Of a DNA stretch of 64,000 nucleotides, positions 12,046-24,368 are shown in pieces. The DNA is from Adineta vaga (lineage: Eukaryota > Rotifera). Both the position numbers and the translations under genes were made by a program. Location: assembly GCA_021613535.1 (NCBI GenBank), contig CP075494.1, forward strand, positions 12,524,001-12,588,000, written 5' to 3'. The first letter of the stretch is position 1; each line of letters starts with the position of its first letter. The notes beneath the pieces are model-generated. The model ran no database searches, had not been told where the DNA came from, and was given only the letters and a program-made list of their open reading frames with translations.

Positions 12046-15000
12046 ATGCTCTACATCATACTACTAAATTTTGGTAAGTATATGTTTACTCAACTAAGAC
12101 GATTTGTATCTTGTCTGATTCTTTTTCTTTTCTTTTCGAAAGTTCTTTATCTAATCCATGCTGAATTGGTTATTAAACCAAGTGAGACCTCATTAACACG
12201 AGATCAATACAAATCATTTATTGCTTTGTGTACGGGTCAATCGAATGATCGGATCAGTGTATGGCGATCACCACAACACAAGGATATATCTGAGAACGAT
12301 AATGATCGGTAAACAATGAAAATAAAAGGAATTAGTAGGGTTTGAAAGTGTTGCTCTCGTTCTATTTTAAAAGGGTTATTGCTGAACGACAAACAAATGG
12401 ACTTCGATTAAGAATTCGAAATTTAACCATTGACGATCAAGGTATTCTACATTATGAAGATAAAGTGAAATATATTATTATTTTCTATTCAATAGGTACA
12501 TGGGAATGTATCGGTGCAGATATAAATGGGCAACAAATACGAAAATCATTTCAAATAATTATTAAAGGTTTATTTTCATTTGAGATGAAATTCGATACAA
12601 AGAAAATATTTTTTTCTTATAGTTCCAATCATTTTTCAAGCTGAATCAATTCAATATGTTGCATTGGGAGAATCTGCTACTATTAAATGTAGTGTTCAAG
12701 CTAATCCAATTGCTGAAATATCATGGTTTAAGGGTTCTGAAAAAATTCGTATTGGTTAGTTCATATATTCATTGAAAATGTTTATTTGACTTTGATTTTG
12801 TTAGAAACATCGAAATATGACTCAGTTCAGGATGGTCTACGTATAAATCATATCAATATGTCAGATAATGATACCTTTTGGTGTCGTGCGGACGTTCTCG
12901 AAACTGGCGAATCACGAGATTATCCAATTACTGTGATTGTTTCAAGTATGTCTTGAAATAGTTACAAGTAGAAGATAAGATATGATCATGTTTCTTTTTG
13001 TCTATTTCGATTAGAATTAATCGGTCAAGCACGTATTACTTGTGGAAATCCATGTGCAATTGAAAAGAAAACCGCAACATTGACTTGTGAAGCTTCTGGT
13101 TTACCAGAACCGAAATATTTATGGTTTTATGGTTCGGTAAGGCATTTTATTGAATGAAGAGAAGAAATATTTATAAACTGTCTAGATTGAGAGGTTTCGA
13201 ATAGTTGAAGTAAGACAGAGAGGAATGCAGCATGATCACTTCTCGTTATGAGTACTTGTACAATGCATGAATATATGTTTTTTGTTTGTTCAGATCAATG
13301 TTTTGACTATTGCGGTAATTGAATGTGTGTTTTAGTTTTTGAAACTAATCTTTATGACGTTTTATTTTTGAATAATGATGAATGAGGAATTGTATCATAT
13401 ATACAGGGAGATGAAACAAAATTAATGCCTATAAATTTAACTATGATATTGTATCATCTTATGTCAGAAGTAATTCGAACTGGTGGAGAACGGATTGTGA
13501 GTAATGAGAAAGTTGAATAGGAGATTTCATTAATTAATTTGCATGACACTCATTGCTTTGATTTTTTTATTATGTGTGTGTGTTAGTATTTGATCTTCTA
13601 TACGTGTGTTATCTCTTGTTGAATTTGAAATCATATGTGTATCTATATATATTTAGGAAAAAGCAGTAAGTGCTAGTGAAGTACCGAAATTAGTTGTACG
13701 AGGAAATCAATTGACAATAAATTATGTTGATGAAGCAGATAATGGTAAATATTCATGTCAAGCATTTAATGAATTTGATCGAAAAGGACAACGAGCAGAA
13801 TATAGTTTAAATGTGATTGGTAAGTCATTTTGTTTCATGATAGAAGTTGATCTTTTCATTGAGATTAATTTTAGTTCCACCACGTTTATCACTTATGCCA
13901 CCAATTGAAATTAATTATGATCCACAAAATCCTCAACGTGTTTCTTTTCAATGTCGAATTGAACGTGGTTCCGTCGATGGTCTATCGTTAGAATGGCAAT
14001 ATCTGAATAATACACCCGTGCAATCAACAAATGGCATTTCCATTGATAAAACTCAGTTGGAAACAAATAAATTAATTGAATTACATTTTAATCCTGTACA
14101 ACGTGAACATTTTGGTAATTATTCATGTGTCGCAAAAAATCTGGCAGATAGTACTTATTCAATTGCTAGTCTTTTGATTAAATGTAAGTTTTTTCAATGA
14201 TGACAATCATCTCAATTCAAATACATATTAACACCTATATTCACACTTTTTTCATGAACTATATTTTATTTTAGTTCAACCAATCTATGTTGGACCGAAT
14301 ATTAATACGATATCTACGATTTTAAATTATCGTACAATTATGCGTTGTTTATTTGAATCATATCCTGTTCCACAAATTCAATGGATTAAAATGAGTCGAA
14401 CTTTACAAGATCCTGAAGGACGAATATTAGCTACTGATATTGATAATGGAGTGAATGATATAACTACCAGACAACTTGGATTAACATTATTTGAAAGTGT
14501 TCTTTCTGTAAATATTCAAAATTATCTTTCTTTTTAAAAAAAAAAGAAAACTAAATGAATAAGAATGTGCTTTTTTTCTCTCTATATTTCAGTATACACC
14601 AACTGAACGTGATTTTGGTTTAAGTTTTGAATGTCGAGCATTAAATCCTCGTATTGGTCGACATTCATTTACTCTTCAACGTGCTAAACCACCAAAAAAA
14701 GTCAATATTACCGAAGTGAAATCCTTTTCGACTGGCGCAGAGATCTTTATTCAATCCTTAGAAATGGGTGATCTTCCTATTGTACAATATATTCTAAAAT
14801 ATGATTTACAAAGTACGAAACATAGCCAATTACAAACATTAATCGTTCCAGGTAATCTATATATTTCTTCTGTTTACATTGAATCTATTTCATTGATTGA
14901 ACGCGATTTAGCACAAGTTTCAGCAAAACAAATCATTAAAATTGAAAATCTTCAACCAAGTACTGATTATCATTTAACACTTATTGCTGAATCACAAGCT

Positions 15001-16008
15001 GGTATCGGTCAACCAACAGGTCCAATAAATTTTCGAACATTAGATAAACAAATACCAGATTTTACTATTGATCAAAATTCAAATCGAACATGTCCAAATG
15101 ATGATAGATGTGTAATTACATGGAATGTTCAATCAGATGGTGGAGCACCTATTTTTCGAGTAGAAATACTCTATGCACAAGTTTGAATATCTTCGAAATT
15201 TATTTCAATATCTAATCTTTTCGTTTTAGGCAAAAGATGAAAAAAGTTTAGATTACGAAGATCCATTAAGTTTACCGATCTCTATGGAATCACCAATAAC
15301 AGAATATGAATTGACACGATTGAAAGCAGATACGAATTATATTGTGATAGTTAAATTACATAATGAAGCTGGTATTGCGGAACGTAGATTTCGAATTAAA
15401 ACAAATAAAGAAAATACTGGTAAGTAAAGAAGTTTGAACAAAATTGAATAAACTATTTTCTGCTCTAGAATACAATGAAACACAGAAGAAACCTTTAATA
15501 ACAGATTATCGAAAACCTCAACCAAGCAAATGGGCTATTATTGGTATCATTTTAGCTATTATTGTAGCGGCTGTTACAATCGTAACTATTTGTATTCTAT
15601 TACGTATTTGTCGATTTGATGGAATACATAAAACAACGAATTCGTAAGTAAAGAAATAATTGACCAAATGAAATTTTTTAAAGAATATTTCTTTTAGTGA
15701 TCATCAAACAACACCAATGATGAATGGTGAACCTCATTCTGATAAGACAAATAGTCTTTCATCATCAACAAAGGTATGATAATCAAAATGAATTCTTTTA
15801 TACCTTTATTCAGATATTAATAGCATAAAAAATTCGATACAACATCCATTCGTTTATTTCCTGATGATGATTCTCTATAAAAAAAAATCAACTAGTACAT
15901 ATATCTTTGCTTCATCTGTTTGCTAATTCTTCTCCTTCGTCTTTTTGTTTTATTTTTCATACATTTTATACTTTGTTCTTCTCTTTTTAGCTTGGTGATG
16001 CAGTATAA
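12046..16008 (+). CDS. NCAM/fasciclin-II-like cell adhesion receptor
   Basis: Sixteen exons: 12046-12073, 12143-12308, 12374-12441, 12496-12567, 12623-12754, 12805-12945, 13015-13136, 13407-13496, 13657-13819, 13875-14183, 14275-14507, 14593-15180, 15230-15419, 15469-15643, 15698-15773, 15991-16008. Together they give 856 residues in frame. The signal peptide ends at about residue 16 (LYLIHA/E). Five Ig domains follow, each with its Cys pair (ALCTG/WECIG, IKCSV/FWCRA, LTCEA/YSCQA, FQCRI/YSCVA, MRCLF/FECRA). Then come two fibronectin III domains (about 540-760), one membrane helix (WAIIGIILAIIVAAVTIV, about 790-810) and a cytoplasmic tail of about 45 residues ending GDAV. This is the NCAM/Fas2 layout; such proteins mediate homophilic adhesion in axon growth and epithelia. 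The 90-base exon 8 sits inside Ig3. AATAAA lies near 16335. Confidence 0.9.
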
Positions 16009-17165
16009 TTATCATTGATCTGATCAGATTTTGAAAAAAACTAAATGCACTGCATGAACAAATGTCCATTTAAATTTGAACTACAGAGAATGCTCATCAT
16101 ACATAGAAATATTTGTATATAATATAATCACATATGTATGATAGTGATGCTCTATTTTTCCGTCTAGATATTTCTCCTTGTCATCATCATTTCTTTTCTT
16201 ATTTCCATCTAGTCAAATATTCCTAGAATATCGTTTCTCGATTTAAACTTGTATAACATTTTCTTGTACTGTTTTTCTTCTCTTGTATAAATGTTAAACA
16301 GTGCTTATTCCACTAAAGCAGAATGATATATTCAAATAAATTCAAATTGTCTCCTCATCGTAATTAAATTCTTGTATTTGACACATCAACTCAATCAAAG
16401 CAAGAATTACGCTCTATACAGATATAAATGAGTATAAAATAGAACTGTCTATCATTATTAATACTGTTTAAGCATATTAATATGTAACTTGTGTTACCTG
16501 CTGTTATTAAACACGAGTATAGTATCCTTAACAAATCAAGTTCAGTCTATAGTAAGACACCCTGCAGTTGTATGGATGGTACACAAAATCGATAGGATAT
16601 CTCTTAATAATTAACAGATATGTTCAATGGTTATATTTGTTTCTGATGTTTCAGAATGAAAGAACTCACTGAATCTGACACATTTCTGTTGATTAATGAA
16701 TTTATAATCTGACATAAATCTATTTGAAAATGTCATCTTAAAAATAAGTGTTTTTATCTATGGATTTTTATTAATTCTCTGTTACTTTCTATATTCACCT
16801 TTTATGCAAACGAACTATATTTCGAAGGCAATCAATGAAAAACAACTAAATTTTTTTGCGCACTTGAACCACGCATTGCATCTCATTGTGAAAATCTATT
16901 TCCTCTGTATCTTAATCAAATAGTTCACAATATTAGATGTATATTACACTTTTCTATTAAAAGATCATGATAAAAATCGATCTCTTCTCTCCTACAGAGG
17001 TCACTTTATACAACTAAAGCAAAGAGAAAAGCTTATTAGTGAATAACTCTACACGATATAACAAATCAAAATCATCCAAAATAAATGTGTGTCCATGAAA
17101 AAAAAGAAATCAATCTTGTGAATTGTGATCTTTAATATTCAAGAAATTTTCTCTTTTCGTTATTG
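16009..17165. other. Intergenic: 3' UTR of the adhesion gene and promoter of the helicase gene
   Basis: No coding frame is seen. An AATAAA at about 16335 is a likely poly(A) signal for the upstream gene. The rest is AT-rich sequence leading to the helicase start at 17166. Confidence 0.5.
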
Positions 17166-19635
17166 ATGGTAAAAGCACCGCCTGATCAATCATCTTCAAT
17201 GGCTGTCGATAGCCAAGAATCTCTATCGTCATCTACTCTACTCGAGCCAATAACATCTCCTAGTCAACTTCCAATTCATTCAATGCGTAAAAAAATCATT
17301 CAAACTGTATTTAATAATGATTGTTGTATTTTTCTTGGTGAAACTGGTTGTGGAAAAACGACTCAAATACCACGTTTTCTCTACGAAGCTCGTGAAAAGA
17401 AATTCAAACATTTGATGAATAAAAAATCGAAACGAAATAAAAATTTAATTTGTTGTACTCAACCACGTCGTGTTGCTGCAATATCAGTTGCTGAACGTGT
17501 TGCTAGTGAAGTGAATCAAAAATGTGGTGAACTTATTGGTTATAGTGTTCGTTTTGATGAATCAATTAGTCGTCAAACAAAGATTAAATACATGACTGAT
17601 GGTATGCTATTACGTGAAGCATTACTTGATCCATATCTTCGACAATACTCTATTGTTATTCTTGATGAAGCTCATGAAAGAACATTACATACTGATCTAC
17701 TCTTTGGTATTGTTAAACAAGCATTAACCTATCGAAAGAATTCAAAGAAAAATCCTTTACATGTATTGGTGATGTCAGCAACAATGAATGTAGATTTGTT
17801 TTCAAATTATTTCAATCAAGCACCAGTTTTATATTTACAAGGTCGACAATATCCTATTGATGTTTTTCATGTACAAGAAACTCAAACAGATTATATTCAT
17901 GCAACATTAATAACGTTATTTCAAGTAAAAAGAAAAATTAATCAAATAGAAATTATTCTGTTTTTTTTCCCTCAAATAGATTCATCGATCAACACCATTG
18001 AATGAAGGTATATTAATATTTCTCACTGGACAAGATGAAATTGATTCAACATGTAAAAGCATCAAACAAATTGTTGCTAGTGGAACAGAAGCATTAGAAC
18101 CAATTATTGTCTTACCATTATATGCAAATATGACAACTGTGAAACAAATGCTTGTGTTTAAGCAGACATCGGAAAGTACGAATAATCTCAAAAGATTTCC
18201 TTTTATGATTTATCAATTGATTTAGATATTCGAAAAGTGATTGTTTCGACAAATATTGGTGAAACTTCGATTACAATTCCAGGTATTCGACATGTTATCG
18301 ATTGTGGTCGTGTAAAAACAAAAACTTTCAATCCACAAACGGGTTTAGAAGTATTACAAGTACAAAAAATTTCTCAAGCACAAGCTTGGCAACGTACTGG
18401 ACGAGCTGGACGTGAATGTCCTGGAACATGCTATCGTATGTATTCAGGTAAAAACAAACTTTCTCAAACGTATTCACCTTCTTATAAATCAATAACTTCT
18501 GTATTTTTTTAGAAGAAGAATTCGAACAATTACCCTCTACTCCGATACCTGAACTGCTTCGTTGTAATTTAGCAACAGCTGCTCTACAAATTCTTGCTAT
18601 GGGAATAACAAATATCTCAACATTTGACTTTCTTTCTAAACCAGATGAAAAATCGATAACTGCTGCTTTACGTGAATTAACTTATCTTCGAGCAATTCAA
18701 TCTTCGAATGACAATATCTATGAATTAACTAACGATGGACGAAAAATGGCTTGTTTTCCACTCGATCCAAAGTTTGTTGAATTCAACGATGAAAGACTTG
18801 TATTGCTACTCTTGATTTTTAGATTATCACGATGTTTATTAGCTGCATCGGATCTTAATTGTCTTGAAGAAATGTTGAAATTAGTTAGTATTATGAGTGT
18901 TGATACGATCTTTCTCACTTCAATAAATTTAAATGAAAGAATGAAAATGCAACGACAAAAATTTACAATGAATGAAGGTGATCATTTAACATTATTAAAT
19001 GTTTATAAAAGTTTCATATCCAATAAAAAGAATAAAGTATGATTATTTCATTTGAAATCTAATTATTTCGAATAATTTCATTAGGAATGGTGTCAAATCA
19101 ATAAAATTAATCGACGAAATCTTTTACGAGCATGTGCAATACGAAAACAATTACGACGTATTTGTATTGAATTACAATTAAATATAAAATCGTGCGGAAC
19201 AAAATATAATCTTGTTAGGTAAGAGAAAAATGAATTTCTATTGCAACAAAAATGATTCATAGAATTGTTATTTAGACAAGCACTTGCTCAAGGATTATTT
19301 ATGAATGTTGCTGAATATTTTAAAGAAAATGATTATCGAACTGTAAGTTGAAATATGAAATGAAAAGAGAATTAATTTGAAATTTAGATTAATGATCGTC
19401 ATATTGTTAAAATTCATCCAAGTTCAGTATTATTTGGTGCAAAACCATCTTTAGTTGTATTCACTGAATTAATTCAAACAACCAAACGGTTTATTCGGTA
19501 AATATTTCATTATTTAAATTCAGATTTTTTGTAAAAAGACTAATTTTTTATTCTAGTGATATAACAGTAGTTGAACCCGATTGGCTTATTGAAAGTAATC
19601 CGGACTATTTTAAAACTCGTCTTTCTTCCAAGTAG
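17166..19635 (+). CDS. DHX33: DEAH-box RNA helicase, DHX33-like
   Basis: Nine exons (17166-17924, 17980-18175, 18226-18447, 18513-18771, 18823-19036, 19085-19218, 19276-19342, 19388-19497, 19557-19635) give 679 residues, near the 707 of human DHX33. Motif I GETGCGKT is at about residue 58, motif Ia TQPRRVAA follows, then DEAH at about 167-170, SAT at about 204, FLTGQDEI, STNIGETSI and motif VI QRTGRAGR. The C-terminal half has the helicase-associated winged-helix, ratchet and OB regions (KIHPSSVLFGAKPSLVVFTEL, VVEPDWLIE). DHX33 acts in rDNA transcription, translation initiation and nucleic-acid sensing. The segment 18772-18822 reads in frame but matches an intron: it has a consensus acceptor, is 51 bases long, and its removal restores the conserved PLDPK to LSRCLL spacing. 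Confidence 0.92.
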
Positions 19636-19684
19636 TATGGTTTTGTTTCTATTTGTACAAATCAGTGATATGATTTGTGATTTG

Positions 19685-19700
19685 TTTATTAGCAAATAAA
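19685..19700. terminator. Facing poly(A) signals of DHX33 and ABRACL genes
   Basis: TTTATT at 19685-19690 is AATAAA for the leftward ABRACL gene. AATAAA at 19695-19700 serves the rightward DHX33 gene. Only 114 bases separate the two stop codons, so the 3' UTRs must be short and probably overlap. Confidence 0.6.
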
Positions 19701-19749
19701 AAAGAGCAAGAGGAGAAAAAAAAAAGAAAAATTACCGAATAAGCATCAT

Positions 19750-20016
19750 TTAATTTTCATTTTTTTCTAAAGTTATTAATTCTTTATCATGAACACCTTG
19801 TAAGAGTAATTCGGATGAATAACTAACGACTTTACGACGTTTTGCTGCTTTCAATGTTCCAGCTAAACTTTCCAAAGTATTTTGAACTTCATCATTACGA
19901 AATAAATCACCAAATGTTGTTTCATATTTACCACTTGATGTATTGGGTTTACCAATTGTTCGAATGAAATTTACTAATAAAGTTATTTCATGTTCGACTT
20001 GAGCGTTATTCGCCAT
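19750..20016 (-). CDS. ABRACL: Costars family protein ABRACL
   Basis: A single exon of 88 residues. The sequence VEHEITLLVNFIRTIG, then FGDLFRNDEVQNTLESLAGTLKAAKRRKVVSY, then SSELLLQGVHDKELI is the complete Costars domain; full-length human ABRACL is 81 residues. Costars proteins influence actin dynamics and cell motility, as shown in Dictyostelium, and resemble the C-terminus of the Rho-activating protein ABRA/STARS. The start ATG at 20016 gives the usual short N-terminus. The gene converges with DHX33. Confidence 0.95.
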   Translation of the reverse strand: MANNAQVEHEITLLVNFIRTIGKPNTSSGKYETTFGDLFRNDEVQNTLESLAGTLKAAKRRKVVSYSSELLLQGVHDKELITLEKNEN

Positions 20017-21066
20017 TGTTTTTCAATTTTGTTTGTGTTGTTGAAAAAGAAACAAGTACAAGTATTCGTTTGTCTTATCATCATATATTTGTCTAATATT
20101 ATCATAGGTCTTGTGATGTCGCTGTTGATCAATCAACATTTCGATATTAGATAATGAAGAATATTAAGAAATATCAATGAGGTATAACATTGTTCTTATT
20201 GTTTTAGCATTGAAACTTAATAATCAATTTCATGCAAGATCAGTTTTGTGAGATGATATTTCCAATATTAATAAAGAACAAACATCTACCATTGACTATT
20301 TCTATATAATGACAAACATGACATAGTGAAGCTTTCGAATGTACTTTAGAAAAGTGAGAGGAACTTTGTTTTATCTTTTGAAGGATTTTATATGTAAAAA
20401 AAACGAGTAATTAGTTTTGACTTTTGGCTATGTCTGTTATAATTATTATCATCTTGTTTATATATGAATAGGCTATTAATAGAAAAATTAATGTCTACAG
20501 GCCTTAGAGTTTGTTCTTATCTGTCCAATGATTTCCATCTGTGTTATTTAATTATCACACAACATGCTTATTATTACTATTATTATTATTTCTGCTTCTG
20601 AAAATTGCCAATACGTATGTCATGATCATTTTCAAAAGAAAAAAGAAAAACTCGATTTAGACAAATCAATATCGATTGAATTGTTTCGACAAGATTCGTT
20701 AAGTGTTCTGAATCTATCGATCCAACTGGTTATATTAAATTCCCCACGGCGTATTCGATTCTATCTCTCTATGCCATCAATTGTTAGAGAGATATTCATC
20801 ATTTAGTTCTATTAAAACTTTTAGTACCAATGACTTTTATTCTTTTTGTTTCTTTTTTGCCTACAGATATACAATTTATTTACTGGAATTGACATCAATG
20901 AAATAGTGGATGTAAGAACGAAAAGAATTCATTGAACTAGAGTAAAGTAGTAAGTAGTGTCCTTCTGCTCCTTGTACGAATCGCTCGAGAAGAAAAGATC
21001 TCCGTTGACATTTAATGCGATGCTTTATTATTATTATTATTACTGCTCTTACTAAGAAAAAAAATT
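20017..21066. other. Intergenic, no gene seen
   Basis: Apart from short AT-rich frames, including an 80-codon frame at 20564-20806 of unlikely composition, nothing is supported. ATT-type microsatellites occur near 20570-20590 and 21025-21045. Confidence 0.5.
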
Positions 21067-21762
21067 TTAATGAGCAACTGGCTCAGCTTCAGGAAAAATA
21101 AGTGTAAATGTTTCATAACCGACACCATATGTATAAATAGGTAATTGGTCATGTGATGGAATTTCTTTTCCATCCGTATGAAATTCAAGTAATTGAACAA
21201 TTGGTCGAAACCATCCACTACATGATGGAACAATCTTGCAATAATTAGTTTTATCCTCTGTTTCTTCTAATGGTGGTTGAAGAAGTGTTCGAAATCCTGC
21301 TGGTACTATTGCACTACTGACAGGTAAACAATAAAACCGTGGTTGAACACGTATTGTGCAAAATGGTTCATCTTGATCAGGCAAATATATCTTTGCATAT
21401 GTACTATCGTCATTCCAACGAAATATTGCGAGTTTTTTTGGAACATTCCAATTACGTCGTCCATTAATGACTGAGTCGAGTGAAGAAACATAGATTTGTG
21501 AAATACGGTTATATGTTCTATCGCCGAATTGATAGCAACCAGGTACTAATATTAATTCATCATAAGGTCCGACAGGCGAATTAGTGTAACGAACAAGAAT
21601 TATTCCACCGAAACCACCACGAAATGGACTTCGAATTGGATCAGGATTTTCATTGAATGAATCTTGGGCAATTCGTGATTTGTGATAAAATAAATAGGAA
21701 ACTGAACCAGTTAAAGTCCATGGAGCAGGAGCATCTTTGATTTTATTCGTGTTATTCTCCAT
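21067..21762 (-). CDS. Acetoacetate decarboxylase-superfamily protein
   Basis: A single exon of 231 residues. N-terminal APAPWTLTGSVSYLFYH, central GGIILVRYTNSPVGPYDELILVPG and then NWNVPKKLAIFRW match acetoacetate decarboxylase (ADC)-like beta-barrel proteins. The adjacent lysines in VPKKLA correspond to the Schiff-base lysine pair of true ADC. The overall form is closest to what I know of fungal ADC-domain proteins. The reaction may be decarboxylation of a beta-keto acid or another imine-based step on a small acid. No signal peptide or membrane segment is present. It stands alone among gene-poor sequence, has no introns, and the family is rare in animals, so horizontal acquisition is a fair inference. 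Confidence 0.75.
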   Translation of the reverse strand: MENNTNKIKDAPAPWTLTGSVSYLFYHKSRIAQDSFNENPDPIRSPFRGGFGGIILVRYTNSPVGPYDELILVPGCYQFGDRTYNRISQIYVSSLDSVINGRRNWNVPKKLAIFRWNDDSTYAKIYLPDQDEPFCTIRVQPRFYCLPVSSAIVPAGFRTLLQPPLEETEDKTNYCKIVPSCSGWFRPIVQLLEFHTDGKEIPSHDQLPIYTYGVGYETFTLIFPEAEPVAH

Positions 21763-24368
21763 GATATAGTTTTGATAATAGAGTTGTTTATCTCTTCTAA
21801 AATTTAAACCATATTCGTTGTCGTACTTTTCGAATTCACCATCAAGGTATACATGACATAGTTTTCACAGTAAGGTGCTGACCTCATCAGGAGAGAATCT
21901 CTAAGGTACATATACTCTACATAATAAATCTTTAAATAGTTCGAACCTTTGACATGAACTATCTACGATAATCTCTATTAAGAGTTTCATTTTAATCATC
22001 ATGCAATTCTTTCTTATATCTCTCGTTTTTTTTTCGTGCTTCAAAAATATCTCTTGCCATTTTTACATTCGATAGTTTCTAAATATTAATATGTATTATA
22101 TAAATACAAATATATATATATATATTCATTCCAAAAAATTAATATCACAATATAACCGATCAATCAATATGTCTTGTAACGGCAAGGAGCGTTGGTGGTA
22201 TTGTTTAAGACGTCATTACATACTTCATAACAAGCTAGAGCGATCATCAATATTAACCGAACTGCAATAACAGCATTGGTCCAATTAGCTCTAGTGCCTC
22301 GTTGTTACAAACAAAAGAGAAAAAACCTAGAGAGAGAAACCGAAGAAAAAGAAGAAGAAATGTTGCCGCATTTTTCTCCTCTTTCACTGTTATTTTGTAT
22401 TGAAAATCGAGAAAGCGAAAGAAAGAGCATACACATAAGATCTCGCCCGTCAACCCACTCATTCAATGAATAGTCGTATAGGCCTATCAAGAGGAGGAGA
22501 AGAGAGGCTGTGACAGAGACAGAGAAGAAGCTTGCTATTACTTCTGTTGAGCGCACAGTGCCGCTTACGCAGACAATACAGACCAGAGATCATCTACATA
22601 CAAAACATATAACAGAGACAGCAGCATCGGCAAAATGAACATGATAAAAGAAATGAGACAACTGCCCTTCTTCTTCTGTTTCATCTTTTCTTCTTATTCT
22701 TCTTCTTCTGCTGCTGCTACGTCCGTTTCATAATTACGTTTAGTGTGTTCCGCTCATCATCATCGTCATCGTCGTTTCGTGATCCATCGACGCAAGTTGC
22801 TCAACAGCACGTCACACGCACCAAATCGCTTGGTTAGATAGAACGATAAATATAAGAAACATTTTTTTTCTCTAAAACTTATTCCTCACTCAAAGTAAGT
22901 AGACATTCTTCTGGATACATTCAACACATATGTCTAACGAAGTCCACCTTTTAATTTGTATCTATATGTTCTGTTTATATATTCAGCATAGATAAATGAG
23001 GAAGTCAGAGAAAGGATTAAACATGATCAGAGTAACAAAATCTCGATGGATAAGTGAGACAGGAAAATAATATTTGCTTGATTCGTGTTAGTTATTAAGT
23101 AATCGGATGTTTTCATGAGGTTAGGAAGAGAAAAAAAAACAATTTCTATTGTCAACATATGGATTAATGTAATGATTTTTAATAATCATCTACATTAGTT
23201 TTCTATTCAAATTCCATACAAAGAAATATTCTTTTGCATTATTCGTATCATGTTCTCTTCTCTTGCATTAGAGCAAAAGTCAGACATGATCGTCGTCGAT
23301 CCAACAGCCTTTTTTTCTCCAATACAAATTGATAATTAAGTTGAGCTATAACACGCTCCAATTAACGGTACTTGATCAACAAATAGATCGGCACAAGTTG
23401 ACGTGTGCTAGCTATTGAAATAACAACAACAACAACAACGACGATGATGACGAACGACAGGAGAAAAAAATATCGATTAATCCTTGATGAGTTTTTTTTT
23501 CTCTTCTCTTATTTAGCAATAGCATCGTATTCTATCGAGATGACGTTGTCAAGCGTATATATCTAATGCCAATTTGGCTTTCAACAGATACAGCTAGGAG
23601 GATCTTCCTAATATGAAAAGACATGGATAATGTCGATTAGAAATGTAAAACTGAGAAATAGTAACGAAGGAAAAAGAAAAGCATCATCATTATCATCATC
23701 ATATACGAAAAGGAAAAATGGAAGCGGATGCGTTTAGGTTTTCTTCGAGTTCTTTTTTTTCTCTATCTCTCTCTCTCTCTCTTTTCTAATGTGCACTATG
23801 TTATGTTATGATGAACAACGTTTCTTTTCTCATGCATTCGGACGTATGCTCTCATGCTCTTATTTTTCTTTCTCGTTCGTTTTTTTTCTTCTTTCTAGCA
23901 TGATGATTCTTGCATGTAAGTGTATTGCGTGTATGGAATACGAGTTGTTTGAGCCACAAAAAAGGTGGAGAAGAACAAGGGAGAAAAAAAGAGGAGGAGA
24001 AGACGAAGAATTTAGATTGTTCAGTAGACAGCATATTCTTCACGATATAAAGCGACTTGCGTGAAGAAGAGTAGAATTGCAAACGAAGAATAGATCAGTT
24101 TTTCTTTCATACATAATTTCTCTCACTTTCCATCGAATTCTCATATAGGTGAAACTATGTAAAAATTAATTTGATACAGAAAAAAAAGAGAAATTTTGTT
24201 TTGAAATAAAATACTTTTTAAATTTTCTTATATAATTGTTTTAAAAATAACATATTAATCTCAGATTTGGATTAATACGAAGATATCTTTATATTTAAGT
24301 TTTCCGTGACCTTTTTTTATTTAAATATTCATTGTATATAATTGGTACTCTTTTTCTAGGATGTCAAA
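21763..24368. other. 2.6-kb gene-poor region with simple repeats
   Basis: No exon of coding quality is seen. Simple repeats include TA near 22112-22128, ACA/ACG near 23420-23450 and TC near 23763-23785. The right end (AG at 24358-24359) looks like a splice acceptor just before the next gene, so part of this region may be a 5' UTR intron or a promoter. Confidence 0.5.

Noticed and set aside
12074-12142. Continuous reading through the signal-peptide region of the NCAM-like gene
   Set aside because: It has a consensus GTAAGT donor and a pyrimidine-rich acceptor. Splicing gives a normal signal peptide directly before the first Ig domain.
22253-24082. Several 60-90-codon frames on both strands
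   Set aside because: Composition follows simple AG/CT-rich tracts, they overlap each other, and no splice-linked partners or family similarity are seen.
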